A stretch of 64,000 nucleotides of DNA from Flaccisagitta enflata (Eukaryota; Chaetognatha; Sagittoidea; Aphragmophora), in contig OZ231127.1 of NCBI GenBank assembly GCA_965153355.1, positions 14,570,001 through 14,634,000 on the forward strand, given 5' to 3'. Every line of letters starts with the position of its first letter. The stretch's first letter is position 1. Shown piece after piece: positions 34,561 to 47,899 of this stretch. The position numbers and the translations under genes are program-made. The notes beneath the pieces are model-generated. The model was not told the DNA's origin. It did not search any database and saw nothing but the letters and a program-made list of their open reading frames with translations.

Positions 34561-37500
34561 CAGTAACTTGGGAAGTCTAGTGCATTGGGGTTAAGATTGG
34601 TGGAGCAACATTTTTGAGGTGGCTCAGTTGCTGTCTTAGATGATAATATCCTCAGGGGACTGACAATGAAGTGCACTGGGGTTAAGGGTCTTGGGGTTAA
34701 GGGTGGAGGGTCTTGGTTTGATAACATTTTCTTTTTGGCTCAACATGCAAAATTCACACTTATTCAAATATCAAAGGCCAAAGGTAGAGGAGTTAGTACC
34801 AGCTTGCCTGTCTCCTTTTTATCCCCATTATTGGTCCGTCTCCACCTTTTTTTTCATTTCTTTTTTGTCTCCATCTCCATCCTCATTTTCTCCATGTCTT
34901 TATCTCTATCTTCATTTTCCGTCTGTCTCCATCTCTTTATAGAGACAGAAAAAAATAAGGATTAAGATAGAAGCAGACAGACAATTAAGATAGAGATGGA
35001 GAAAGACAGATAATGAGGAAAAAGATGGAGACAGACAGAAAATAAGGATAGAGATAGAGACAAACATAAAATGAGGCACATTGAGGTTAAAAGCATTGAA
35101 GCACACTCCATCAACTTTGATTGGGCCTATCTTTTGCAGAGTGGCTAGAAGTAGTGTGGTTTAGGGTCTTAGGGTTAAGGGTGGAGGATATGACCCTGAT
35201 AACATTTTCTTTTTGGCTCAACTTTCAAAATTCACATTATTCCAATATCTAATGCAGAGGAGTTAGTTCCAGCTTGCCTGTCTCCTTTTTAACCCCATTA
35301 TTGGTCTGTTGCCATCTTTTTCTTATTTTCTGTCCATCTCTCACTTTTTCCTCAATTTTTATTTCCAGCTCTATCCTCATTTTCTGTCTGTCTCCATCTC
35401 TATCTTTATTTTCTGTCTGTCTCCATCTCTATATGGTCAATGGCTGGGCTTTGGTGGGCAAATGTGTTAGGTTTTCAGAGTGTCTCTTTGAGGCAAAGAG
35501 CCTTGATATCCAGTGACTTGACCATAAGCTTCTAAAATCCTCAACCTTGGAATCTGTACTATCACTAAATCACTTAATCATCATATCGTTTTTTGTCTGT
35601 CTCTATCTCTATCCTCGTTTTTTGTCTGTCTCTATCTCTATCCTCATTTTTTGTCTGTCTCTATCTCTATCCTCATTTTTTGTCTGTCTCTATCTCTATC
35701 CTCATTTTCTGTCTGTCTCCATCTTTATCCTTATCATCTGTCTCTCTTCAACTCTATCTTAGTTTTCTGTCTGTCTCCATCTTAATCCTCATTTTTTGTC
35801 TGTCTCCATATAGAGATGGAGACAGATAGAAAATAAAGATAGAGATGGAGACTGATAGAAAATGAAAAAAAAGATGGAGACAGACCAATGAGATGGGCAA
35901 GCTTGAACTAACTCTTCTGCCCTTGATATTGGAATTAGTGTGAATTGTGATGGTTGAGCCAAAAAGAAAATGGTATCAAACCAAGACCCTCATACCCAGG
36001 TTCACATCCTCCACCCTTAGTACCAAGGCCCTTAACCCCAGTGCACTTCAAAGTCAGTCCCATGAGGAGATCACCATCCAATACAGCAACCGAGCCACCT
36101 CAAAAATGTTGCCAGAACATGGTATGGGTGTGTTCTGATAAAGTGAAGAACAGCAACAAGAGGGGCTAGCGGGGTTGAAACATGTGTTAAAGCTTTTTCA
36201 CTTGTCACCCCAAGATGATCTCTGATTTACTCCTAAGAAGTCCTATATGTATATATAAGTAGATTATAAGGGGTCTACAGTCAAATTGAGGTGTTGATCT
36301 GGGGAAAGACCAAAACAGGCTTAACATGCAAGTCAACCCCGCTAGCCCCTCTTGTCACTTGTTTCTCCTTTTGTAGAATGCACCTAAGTGCTGAGAAAAT
36401 TTGTTGGGTGGCTCGATTGGTGGAGTAGGTCAACAGTCATGTCAAATGCTGGGCTCATCTTGCGATGTCTTGAATGGCTGGGCTTTGGTGGGCAAATGTG
36501 TTAGGTTTTCAGAGTGTCTCTTTCAGGCAAAGAGCCTTGATATCCAGTGACTTGACCCTAAGCTTCTAAAATCCTCAACCTTGGAATCTGTACCATCACT
36601 AAATCACTTAATCGTCATATTATTTTTTGTCTGTCTCTATCTCTATCCTCGTTTTTTGTCTGTCTCTATCTCTATCCTCATTTTTTGTCTGTCTCTATCT
36701 CTTTCCTCATTTTTTGTCTGTCTCTATCTCTATCCTCATTTTCTGTCTGTCTCCATCTTTATCCTTATCATCTGTCTCTCTTCAACTCTATCTTAGTTTT
36801 CTGTCTGTCTCCATCTTAATCCTCATTTTTTGTCTGTCTCCATATAGAGATGGAGACAGATAGAAAATAAAGATAGAGATGGAGACTGATAGAAAATGAG
36901 GATTGAAATGGAGACAAACAAAAAAAGAGGAAAAAGTGGGAGACAGACAGAAAATGAAAAAAAAGATGGAGACAGACTAATGAGATGGGCAAGCTTGAAC
37001 TAACTCTTCTGCCCTTGATATTGAAATTAGTGTGAATTGTGATGGTTGAGCCAAAAAGAAAATGGTATCAAACCAAGACCCTCATACCCAGGTTCACATC
37101 CTCCACCCTTAGTACCAAGGCCCTTAACCCCAGTGCACTTCAAAGTCAGTGCCATGAGGAGATCACCATCCAATACAGCAACCGAGCCACCTCAAAAATG
37201 TTGCCAGAACATGGGTGTGTTCTGATAAAGTGAAGAACAGCAACAAGAGGGGCTAGCGGGGTTGAAACATGTGTTAAAGCTTTTTCACTTGTCACCCCAA
37301 GATGATCTCTGATTTACTCCCAAGAAGTCCTATATGTATATATAAGTAGATTATAAGGGGTCTACAGTCAAATTGAGGTGTTGATCTGGGGAAAGACCAA
37401 AACAGGCTTAACATGCAAGTCAACCCTGCTAGCCCCTCTTGTCACTTGTTTCTCCTTTTGTAGAATGCACCTAAGTAATGAGAAAATTTGTTGGGTGGCT

Positions 37501-40500
37501 CTATTGGTGGAGTGGGTCAACAGTCATGTCAAATGCTTGGCTCATCTTGCGATGTCTTGAATGGCTGGGCTTTGGTGGGCAAATGTAGTAGGTTTTCAGA
37601 GTGTCTCTTTGAGGCAAAGAGCCTTGATATCAAGTGACTTGACCCTTAGCCTCTAAAATCCTCAACCTTGGAATCTGTACCATCACTAAATCACTTAATC
37701 ATCATATCGTTTTCTGTCTGTCTCTATCTCTATCCTCATTTTTTGTCTGTCTCCATCTTTATCCTTATCATCTGTCTCTCTTCATCTCTATCTTAGTTTT
37801 CTGTCTGTCTCCATCTTAATCCTCATTTTCTGTCTGTCTCCATATAGAGATGGAGACAGATAGAAAATAAAGATAGAGATGGAGACTGATAGAAAATGAG
37901 GATTGAGATGGAGACAAACAAAAAAAGAGGAAAAAGTGGGAGACAGACAGAAAATGAAAAAAAGATGGAGACAGACCAATGAAATGGGCAAGCTTGAACT
38001 AACTCTTCTGCCCTTGATATTGGAATTAGTGTGAATTGTGATGGTTGAGCCCAAAAAAAAATAGTATCAAACCAAGACCCTCATACCCAGGTTCACATCC
38101 TCCACCCTTAACTCCAAGACCCTTAACCCCAGTGCACTTCAAAGTCAGTCCCATGAGGAGATCACCATCCAATACAGCAACCGAGCCACCTCAAAAATGT
38201 TGCTAGAACATGAGTGTGTTCTGATAGTGAAGAACAGCAACAAGAGGGGCTAGCGGGGTTGAAACATGTGTTAAAGCTATTTCACTTGTCACCCCAAGAT
38301 GATCTCTGATTTACTCCTAAGAAGCCCTATATGTATATATAAGTAGATTATAAGGGGTCTACAGTCAAATTGAGGTGTTGATCTGGGGAAAGACCAAAAC
38401 AGGCTTAACATGCAAGTCAACCCCGCTAGCCCCTCTTGTCACTTGTTTCTCCTTTTGTAGAATGCACCTAAGTGCTGAGAAAATTTGTTGGGTGGCTCAA
38501 TTGGTGGAGTAGGTCAACAGTCATGTCAAATGCTGGGCTCATCTTGCGATGTCTTGAATGGCTGGGCTTTGGTGGGCAAATGTGCTAGGTTTTCAGAGTG
38601 TCTCTTTCAGGCAAAGAGCCTTGATATCCAGTGACTTGACCCTAAGCTTCTAAAACCCTCAACCTTGGAATCTGTACTATCACTAAATCACTTAATCATC
38701 ATATCGTTTTTTGTCTGTCTCTATCTCTATCCTCGTTTTTTGTCTGTCTCTATCTCTATCCTCATTTTTTGTCTGTCTCTATCTCTATCCTCATTTTTTG
38801 TCTGTCTCTATCTCTATCCTCATTTTCTGTCTGTCTCCATCTTTATCCTTATCATCTGTCTCCCTTCAACTCTATCTTAGTTTTCTGTCTGTCTCCATCT
38901 TAATCCTCATTTTTTGTCTGTCTCCATATAGAGATGGAGACAGATAGAAAATAAAGATAGAGATGGAGACTGATAGAAAATGAGGATTGAGATGGAGACA
39001 AACAAAAAAAGAGGAAAAAGTGGGAGACAGACAGAAAATGAAAAAAAAGATGGAGACAGACCAATGAGATGGGCAAGCTTGAACTAACTCTTCTGCCCTT
39101 GATATTGAAATTAGTGTAAATTGTGATGGTTGAGCCAAAAAGAAAATGGTATCAAACTAAGACCCTCATACCCAGGTTCACATCCTCCACCCTTAACACC
39201 AAGGCCCTTAACCCCAGTGCACTTCAAAGTCAGTCCCATGAGGAGATCACCATCCAATACAGCAACCGAGCCACCTCAAAAATGTTGCCAGAACATGGGT
39301 GTGTTCTGATAAAGTGAAGAACAGCAACAAGAGGGGCTAGCGGGGTTGAAACATGTGTTAAAGCTTTTTCACTTGTCACCCCAAGATGATCTCTGATTTA
39401 CTCCTAAGAAGTCCTATATGTACATATAAGTAGATTATAAGGGATCTACAGTCAAATTGAGGTGTTGATCTGGGGAAAGACCAAAACAGGCTTAACATGC
39501 AAGTCAACCCTGCTAGCCCCTCTTGTCACATGTTTCTCCTTTTGTAGAATGCACCTAAGTGCTGAGAAAATTTGTTGGGTGGCTCAATTGGTGGAGTGGG
39601 TCAACAGTCATGTCAAATGCTTGGCTCATCTTGCGATGTCTTGAATGGCTGGGCTTTGGTGGGCAAATGTAGTAGGTTTTCAGAGTGTCTCTTTGAGGCA
39701 AAGAGCCTTGATATCAAGTGACTGGACCCTTAGCCTCTAAAATCCTCAACCTTGGAATCTGTACCATCACTAAATCACTTAATTGTCATATCGTTTTCTG
39801 TCTGTCTCTATCTCTATCCTCATTTTTTGTCTGTCTCTATCTCTATCCTCATTTTCTGTCTGTCTCCATCTTTATCCTTATCATCTGTCTCTCTTCATCT
39901 CTATCTTAGTTTTCTGTCTGTCTCCATCTTAATCCTCATTTTTTGTCTGTCTCCATATAGAGATGGAGACAGATAAAAAATAAAGATAGAGATGGAGACT
40001 GATAGAAAATGAGGATTGAGATGGAGACAAACAAAAAAAAGAGGAAAAAGTGGGAGACAGACAGAAAATTAAAAAAAGATGGAGACAGACCAATGAGATG
40101 GGCAAGCTTAAACTAACTCTTCTGCCCTTGATATTGGAATTAGTGTGAATTGTGATAGTTGAGCCAAAAAAAAATGGTATCAAACCAAGACCCTCATACC
40201 CAGGTTCACATCCTCCACCCTTAACACCAAGACCCTTAACCCCAGTGCACTTCAAAGTCAGTCCCATGAGGAGATCACCATCCAATACAGCAACCGAGCC
40301 ACCTCAAAAATGTTGCTAGAACATGGGTGTGTTCTGATAGTGAAGAACAGCAACAAGAGGGGCTAGCGGGGTTGAAACATGTGTTAAAGCTATTTCACTT
40401 GTCACCCCAAGATGATCTCTGATTTACTCCTAAGAAGCCCTGTATGTATATATAAGTAGATTATAAGGGGTCTACAGTCAAATTAGTGAGTTGATCTGGG

Positions 40501-42480
40501 GAAAGACAAAAACAGGCTTAACATGCAAGTAGACCCCGCTAGCCCCTCTTGTCACTAGCTTCTCCTTTAGTAGAATGCACTTAAGTGCTGAGAAAATTTG
40601 TTGGGTGACTCAATTGGTGGAGTGGGTCAACAGTCATGTCAAATGCTGGGCTCATCTTGCGATGTCTTGAATAGCTGCGCTTTGGTCGGTGAAATGTGTT
40701 AGGTTTTCCGAGTGTCTCTTTGAGGCAAAGAGCCTTGATATCCAATGACTTGACCCTTAGCCTCTAAAACCCTCAACCCCAGTGCACCTTAGAATCTGTA
40801 CCATCACTAAATCACTTCATCATCAAATCATTTTTTGGCTGTCTCTATCTCTATCCTCATTTTTTGTCTGTCTCTATCTCTATCCTCATTTTCTGTCTGT
40901 CTCCATCTTTTTCCTTATCATCTGTCTCTCTTCATCTCTATCTTAGTTTTCTGTCTGTCTACATCTTAATCCTCATTTTATGTCTGTCTCCATATAGAGA
41001 TGGAGACAGATAGAAAATAAAGATAGAGATGGAGACTGATAGAAAATGAGGATTGAGATGGAGACAAACAAAAAAAGAGGAAAAAATGGGAGACAGACAG
41101 AAAATGAAAAAAAGATGGAAACAGACCAATGAGATGGGCAAGCTTGAACTAACTCTTCTGCCCTTGATATTGGAATTAGTGTGAATTTTGATGGTTGAGC
41201 CAAAAAGAAAATGGTATCAAACCAAGACCCTCATACCCAGGTTCACATCCTCCACCCTTAACCCCAGGACCCTTAACCCCAGTCCCATGAAGAGATCACC
41301 ATCCAAGACAGCAACCGAGCCACCTCAAAAATGTTGCCAGAACATGGGTGTGTTCTGATAAAGTGAAGAACAGCAACAAGAGGGGCTAGCGGGGTTGAAA
41401 CATGTGTTAAAGCTATTTCACTTGTCACCCCAAGATGATCTCTGATTTACTCCTAAGAAGCCCTATATGTATATATAAGTAGATTATAAGGGGTCTACAG
41501 TCAAATTGAGGTTTTGATCTTGGGAAAGACCAAAACAGGCTTAACATGCAAGTCAACCCCGCTAGCCCCTCTTGTCACTTGTTTCTCCTATAGTAGAATG
41601 CACCTAAGTGCTGAGAAATTTTTTTGGGTGACTCAATTGGTGTTGTGGGTCATCAGTCATGTCAGTTGCTGGGCTCATCTTGCGATATCTTGAATGGCTT
41701 TGGAATGGGATAAGTGCTGGGTTTAAAAATGTCTCTTTGAGGCAAAGAGCCTTGATATCTCGTGACACAACCCTTAGCCTCCAAGACCCTCAATCCCACC
41801 AAAGAACCTATACCATCACTAAATGTTTTTAAACTGGCTCTTTACTAACTATTGCTTCTAGCCACTCTGCTGAGGATAGGCCCAAGTAAAGTCAATGGAG
41901 TGTGCTTCAATACTTTCAGCCTCAATGTGCCTCATTTTCTGTCTGTCTCTATCTCTATCCTCAATTTCTGTCTGTCTCCATCATTATCCTTATCATCTGT
42001 CTGTCTCTATCTCTATATTTTTCATCCATCTATCTCCATCTTAATCCTCATTTTTTGCTTGTCTCCATGTAGGGATGGAGACAGAGAATAAAGATAGAGA
42101 TGGAGACTGACAGAAAACTAGGATAGAGATGGAGACATATAAAAAATGAGAAAAGTGGGAGACAGACAGAAAATAAGAAAAAGATAGAGACAAACTGAAA
42201 ATGGGGATAAAAAGGAGACAGACAGAAAATGAGGACAAAGATTGAGACAGACCAAAAAAAAGAATATTGATGGGGACAAACAGAAAACAAGGATAAAGAT
42301 GGAGACAAACAGAAAATTAGGATGAGGATAGAGACAAACAGAAAATAAGGATAAAGATGGATGAAGATGGAGACAAATGAAAAATAAGAATAGAGGGAAA
42401 GTGACCTCTGGGCAACAGAGTAACCTAGCCCCTGCCACTTGAACTCATTTTCAGTGCTCAACAGTGCCTGAGACAGAAGG
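34560..42480. repeat. Satellite array of about 1.05-kb units with 2084-bp higher-order repeat
   Basis: The anchor GACCCTCATACCCAGG recurs at 35985, 37077, 38075, 39161, 40189 and 41225 (spacings 1092, 998, 1086, 1028 and 1036). Many landmarks repeat exactly 2084 bp apart between 36.6-37.6 and 38.7-39.6 kb, so two unit types alternate. Each unit holds a 29-bp minisatellite (TTTTTTGTCTGTCTCTATCT core), an inverted repeat centred on CTCCATATAGAGATGGAG, a 200-bp inverted-repeat segment bounded by ACAAGAGGGGCTAGCGGGGT, and a tRNA-like A-box (TGGCTCAATTGGTGGAG). The left end (34.56-35.3 kb) is in inverted orientation relative to the main array. Open frames of 60-118 codons repeat with the units and are not considered genes. 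Confidence 0.9.
36156..36355. repeat. 200-bp inverted-repeat segment inside the satellite unit (first of six)
   Basis: Begins ACAAGAGGGGCTAGCGGGGT and ends with its complement, with a further imperfect pair (CATGTGTTAAAGC and GCTTAACATG) inside. The same segment occurs in each following unit, about 1.05 kb apart. It could be an ancient MITE captured in the satellite. Confidence 0.75.
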
Positions 42481-42937
42481 AAAACTTTTTTGAGTCATAT
42501 GGCAGATGGAATGAAATCTGACTGTAGTCACCATGGAGACGTCTTAAAAATATCCAAAGAGCCGCCTGGAAAACTTGGACTTAGCATATTCACCCCTCGG
42601 TATTTCACTCCATTTTTCCAGCGGCTCAATAGCGGGAGAGTCCTACTTGGGTTTTTCTTAAGCAAATCTAAGGCTGGGCTTTGTCCTTAAAATGTCCTTA
42701 ATTTTTGGCCAAATTTCAGCCTCGATGTCCTTATAAACTTTGTCCTTACTCAAAAAAAAGAGTGTAAATGCATGGTCTTCAACTGAATCGCGAATTCAAA
42801 AAGTTTTGCCGGAAGACAACCAAGAGTTATGCCTCGATAATTTGAAACATCCGAAACATCGCCCATAAGATGTCGCAGTCCCACCGAGAGTAGCAACGTT
42901 TCCCCTTTCCGAAACACGGGTGTCCGCGGTAAAAAGT
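42481..42937. other. Unassigned sequence
   Basis: No gene seen. A block at about 42668-42750 (AGGCTGGGCTTTGTCCTTAA, CAAATTTCAGCCTCGATGTC) is a diverged direct copy of sequence next to the LINE at about 33990-34070. Confidence 0.4.
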
Positions 42938-43234
42938 AACAAGGCCAACACCTATAAGTCGCGTGCGAGACATAAACAACTGAATTAACCTGACTCCTTA
43001 TTGTATCTTTTTAATCAACATGACTGAATAGGGAGAAATATAAGAAATGAATAAAATGATTTAGTTGACTAGATTGACTTGAATGAATTGATAAATAAAT
43101 CAGCTCAATGAGGTATTGGAGGCCGTGGAAATCCACCCAATTACAGGCCGGGACGACTGGAAAAAGTGATGACTTTTGTAATTGAGTCAAATTAATCCAC
43201 TCGATCAACCCAATCAATGAAAAATGACTAAACC

Positions 43235-43605
43235 AGACTTGAACCAGACTTTAACCAGCAGACCTTAACCAGCAGACTTAAACCACCAGACTTAAACCAC
43301 CAGACTTAAACCAGCAGACTTAAACCACCAGACTTAAACCAACAGACTTAAACCAGCAGACTTAAACCACCAGACTTAAAACAACAGACTTAAACCAGAC
43401 TTAAAGCAGCAGACTTAAACCAGCAGACTTTAACCAGCAGACATAAACCAGCAGACTTTAACCAGCAGACTTTAACCAGCAGACTTAAACCAGCCAACTT
43501 AAACCAGCCGACTTAAACCAGCCAACTTAAACCAGCTGACTTAAACCAGCAGACTTAAACCAGCGGACTTAAATCAGCAGACTTAAACCAACAAACTTAA
43601 AATAA
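43235..43605. repeat. 14-15-bp minisatellite in B6
   Basis: About 24 copies of a unit like ACCAGCAGACTTAA with CC and AA variants. Confidence 0.9.
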
Positions 43606-43609
43606 CATA

Positions 43610-44160
43610 AATGACCAAAACATACCAATGAACATAAATGACCAAAACATACCAAAAAACATAAATGACAAAAAACCAAAAAACCAAAAACCAAAAAAAC
43701 CAAAAAACCAAGAAACCAAAAACCAAAAACCAAAAGGCCAACACCTAAAACCAAAACACAAAAAAAACCAAAAAAACAAAAAAAAACAAAAAACAAAAAA
43801 CAAAACCAAAAGAAAAAACCAAAACCAAAAACCAAAAACCAAAAACCAAAAACCAAAAACCAAAAACCAAAAACCAAAAACCAAAAACCAAAATCCAAAA
43901 ACCAAAAAACCAAAAAAAGAAATAAAAACATCAATGACCAAAACATACCAAAAAACCAATAACCAAAAAAACAAAAAAACAATAACAAATGAGCAAAACA
44001 TACCAAAAAACCATGTTAAATGACCAAAAAAACAAAAAACAAAAAAACAAAAAAACAAAAACCAAAAACCAAAACACCAAAAAACCAAAAACCAAAAACC
44101 AAGAACCAACCAAACAAAAAACATAATCAAAACATACCAAAAAACCATGTAAAATGACCA
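43610..44160. repeat. (ACCAAAA)n tract in B6
   Basis: ACCAAAA and ACAAAAA repeats interleaved with ATGACCAAAACATACC. The overlapping Phe/Trp/Gly-rich minus frames are artefacts of the repeat. Confidence 0.9.
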
Positions 44161-44850
44161 AAAATTTCCTGAAATGTCCCAAAATGACTTAAAACTACTT
44201 TAAATGCTAAAAAATGACACAAATGACTTAAATGAACAAAGTGACGTAAGTGATCAGAAATGACCAAAAATGACTAAAAGCAACCAAAAATGACCAAAAA
44301 CAACAAAAAAATGACTCAAAATAACTCCAGACGACCCAACAAACTTAAAATCATTCAAAATGACTCAAAATGAGATGTAGTACCAAAATGAAAAAATGGC
44401 TCAGAATTACTCAGAATTACTCAGAATGACTCAGAATGACTCAAAATGACTCAAAATGATTCAAAATGACTCAACGAGATATAGTACAAAAATGAAAAAA
44501 TGGCTAAGATTGACTCAAAATGACTCAAATTGACTCAAAATGACTTTAAATGATTCAAAATCATTAAAAATGAGATGTAGTACAAAAAAGAAAAATGGCT
44601 CAAAATGACTTAGAATGACGCAAGATGACTCAAAATAACTTAAAATGGTTCAAAATGACTTAAAATCACAAAAAATGACTTACAATGACTCAAAATGATT
44701 TAAAATGACTCAAAACGACTCAAAATGAGATGTAGTTCAGATATGCAAAAATGACTCAGAATGACACAGAATGACTCAGAATGACTCAGAATGACTTAAA
44801 ATGGTTAAGAATGACTTATAGTGATTAAAAAAGACTTAAAAACTGGCAAT
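44161..44850. repeat. (ATGACTCAAA)n tract in B6
   Basis: A 10-bp unit like ATGACTCAAA, with a recurring marker GAGATGTAGTACAAAAATGA at about 44370, 44468, 44571 and 44727. Confidence 0.9.
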
Positions 44851-44966
44851 ATATAGAAAAAAGTAAAAAGGGGACGGACGGACGGACGGACAAAGGGACG
44901 GACCGACAAAGCGGAGTATAGAGTCGCGTGCACGCGACTAAAAAGTAAAAAGCGGGTACAATTTAT

Positions 44967-45191
44967 AGTTGCGTGTGCCCGACTCTACACCCCACTTTGT
45001 CGGTCAGTATGTATGTCCATCTGTCTGTCCATCCGTCTGTCCATTTGCTCATCACACAAGACTTTTTTAGCGTTTAAAAGATTTTTTACTGTACTGCAGC
45101 TACTGCTCCTTCCCAATTGCTCCACTGACATCAAATTTTACCCCCGCCCACTCACACGTGACTGGAGTGGCCGTATATCTGGCTTTGTCTT
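44967..45191 (-). mobile_element. Family B/D short element, copy B7 (decayed)
   Basis: Terminal hairpin remnant AGTTGCGTGTGCCCGACT, then CTACACCCCACTTTGTCGGT and a GTCC/GTCT tract, ending in GTATATCTGGCTTTGT as the 5' end on the minus strand. It lies head-on to B6 with only about 25 bp between their hairpins. Confidence 0.65.
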
Positions 45192-45528
45192 ACATGAATG
45201 TTTTTATTCTTTTAAGAGACCCCACATAAAAATGATATAGATAACAAGTTGCTGACTTGGACAATGAAGTTTCAGATGATTGCAGATCTTACATTTCTAC
45301 ATAGATCTGAAATTCAGTGACAGCTTGGTTGAATACAAAATAACACAAAGAAATTGAGCTAACCAAGAAATACAGGGTGTTTCTCCAGGTGGCATAGATT
45401 TCTATCACAAACTTCTTCGATATGAAAAATAGATTTGATACCGACCAACAAGATTCTTTACCTTTACCTTTTCAGCGGGCGAAGCATTCCCCGAGACTGA
45501 CTTGGACGTTGACTGACAAAGCCTAAAG
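45192..45528. other. Unassigned sequence
   Basis: No exon, RNA gene or repeat family recognised. Confidence 0.35.
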
Positions 45529-45768
<240 letters not shown>

Positions 45769-45966
45769 TTTTTTCATCGAGACGGTTATCGCGAGCAGAA
45801 CCAGTGTTCCATCAGAATCGTTATCGTTTCGTCATTAGAAAGGGGTCAAACATGGTTGCTCTGATACAATGTAAGAGAAGTAAGCAGCCTCACGCACGCG
45901 CACGCACGCACACGCACGGACGCGCTGATGAGGCGATACATTACAAAGAATACCAAGATGTGTTAT

Positions 45967-46086
45967 CTATAAGTGGCTTCCATTAAATGTCCATAGTTGG
46001 TGTCGGCCGTCTGAAATGTACGGGGAAATATTAACTCCCGGCTGATAGCATTTATCATTCTTTCGCCTAAATGTTGTTTCAGTATG
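45967..46086 (-). CDS. Possible terminal exon fragment (low confidence)
   Basis: After a TTTTTTCTCCCCAAAG acceptor-like stretch, the minus strand encodes HTETTFRRKNDKCYQPGVNI and SPYISDGRHQLWTFNGSHL, then a stop. The composition is protein-like, but no upstream partner exon was identified, so this may be the relic of a gene end. Confidence 0.3.
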   Translation of the reverse strand, partial: HTETTFRRKNDKCYQPGVNISPYISDGRHQLWTFNGSHL

Positions 46087-46099
46087 CTTTGGGGAGAAA

Positions 46100-46358
46100 A
46101 AAGATATTAGAGAGAGATGCAATTGGCTGAGTAAAAAGATTTTAGACGAGGAGAGAAGAGAGAAAGAGGGGAAGGAAGAGAGGAAAAGGGGAGAGAAGAG
46201 AGGAAGAGAGGATGGAGAAAAGAAGAGGAAGAATGGGGAAAAGAGAGGAAGAGGGGAGTGAGGATGGGAAGTGGGGAAAGAAGAGAGGAAGAGGGGGAGA
46301 AAGAGAGGAAAAGGGGAGAAAAGAGAGGAAGAGGGGAAAGAAGAGAGGAAGAGGGGAG
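46100..46358. repeat. Purine-rich GGAAGAG repeats
   Basis: GAGAGGAAGAGGGGA-type imperfect repeats, also seen at 46810-46930 and 47170-47210. Confidence 0.85.
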
Positions 46359-46359
46359 A

Positions 46360-47175
46360 AAACAGGTCGCCCAAGGGCAATACGTGGTCAGCGATACCCG
46401 TTGCCCTGCTTTACATGGTTGTAAATTGGAATGAGAGGCAGGGCAGCGGCCCCAAAGGGGACAAAGTCCTGTAGAACACAGGGGACTTTCATTTGTACGT
46501 TCGTTCGTCCATCCAACCATCCGTCGGCCCCCCCAGGCCCTCTCAGGCCTAAAATCTGCCCTCTCAGGCCTTGAATCTGAGAGGGCAAATTTCAGGCCTG
46601 AGAGGGCAGATTCATGGCCTGAGAGGGCAGATTTCAGGCCTGAGAAGTCAGATTTTAGGCCTGAGAGGGCAGATTTCAGGCCTGAGAGGGCCTGGGGGGG
46701 GGGACGAACAAACAAACGGACGGACGGACGGACGAACGGACGGATGAACAAACAAACGAAAGTCCCCTGTGTTCTACAGGACTTCGTCCCCTTTGGGGCC
46801 GCTGCCCAAAAAGAGGGTAGGGAAGAGAGGAAAAGGGGAGAGAAGGGAGGGGAAGAAGAGAAATGAGAGGAAGAAAGAAGGGAGAGAAGAGAGGAATAGG
46901 GGAAAGAAGAGAGATAGAGGGAGTAGGGTAAAGAACAGGACGCCCAAGGGCAATACGTGGTCAGCGATCTCCGAATCTCAGAGGGCAGATTTAAGGCCTG
47001 AGAGGACAGATTTCAGGCTTGAGAAGGCAGATTTCAGGCCTGAGAGAGCAGATTTCAGGCCTTAGAGGGCCTAGGGGGGACGAACGAACAAAGGGACAGA
47101 CGGACAGACAGACGAACGAAAGTCCCCCTGTGTTCTACAGGGCATCGTCCCCTTCGGGGCCGTTGCCCAAAAGGA
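46360..47175 (+). repeat. Cluster of family A elements
   Basis: Two or three head-to-tail and head-to-head copies sharing ACAGGTCGCCCAAGGGCAAT, GTGGTCAGCGAT, GGCAGCGGCCCCAAAGGGGA and the hairpin AGTCCTGTAGAACACAGGGG. A minisatellite unit like GGCCTGAGAGGGCAGATTTC lies between them. GACAAAGTCC before the hairpin recalls the GACAAAGC of the other families. Confidence 0.7.
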
Positions 47176-47810
<635 letters not shown>

Positions 47811-47899
47811 AAAGAGAGAGACTGAGGGACAGACACATGGGCTGGATGAAAGAAAGAGCAAACAGTGAGAAAGATTGGCAGATGGACAAACTGAAAGTA

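Larger units (their letters stand above)
42938..44942 (+). mobile_element. Family B long element, copy B6
   Basis: AACAAGGCCAACACCTATAA start with AAGTCGCGTGCGAGAC, about 1.9 kb of simple-sequence body, AAAAAGGGGACGGACGGACG, GACAAAGCGGAGTATAGAG and the perfect palindrome AGTCGCGTGCACGCGACT at 44922-44939 followed by an A run. Complete copy with no protein-coding sequence. Confidence 0.8.

Noticed and set aside
34560-42480. CRISPR-like array or coding genes in the regular repeats
   Set aside because: Units are about 1 kb with no unique spacers, the host appears to be a eukaryote, and the repeated open frames are low-complexity.
43569-44182. Phe/Trp/Gly-rich membrane protein frames on the minus strand
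   Set aside because: Produced by the ACCAAAA simple repeat of element B6.
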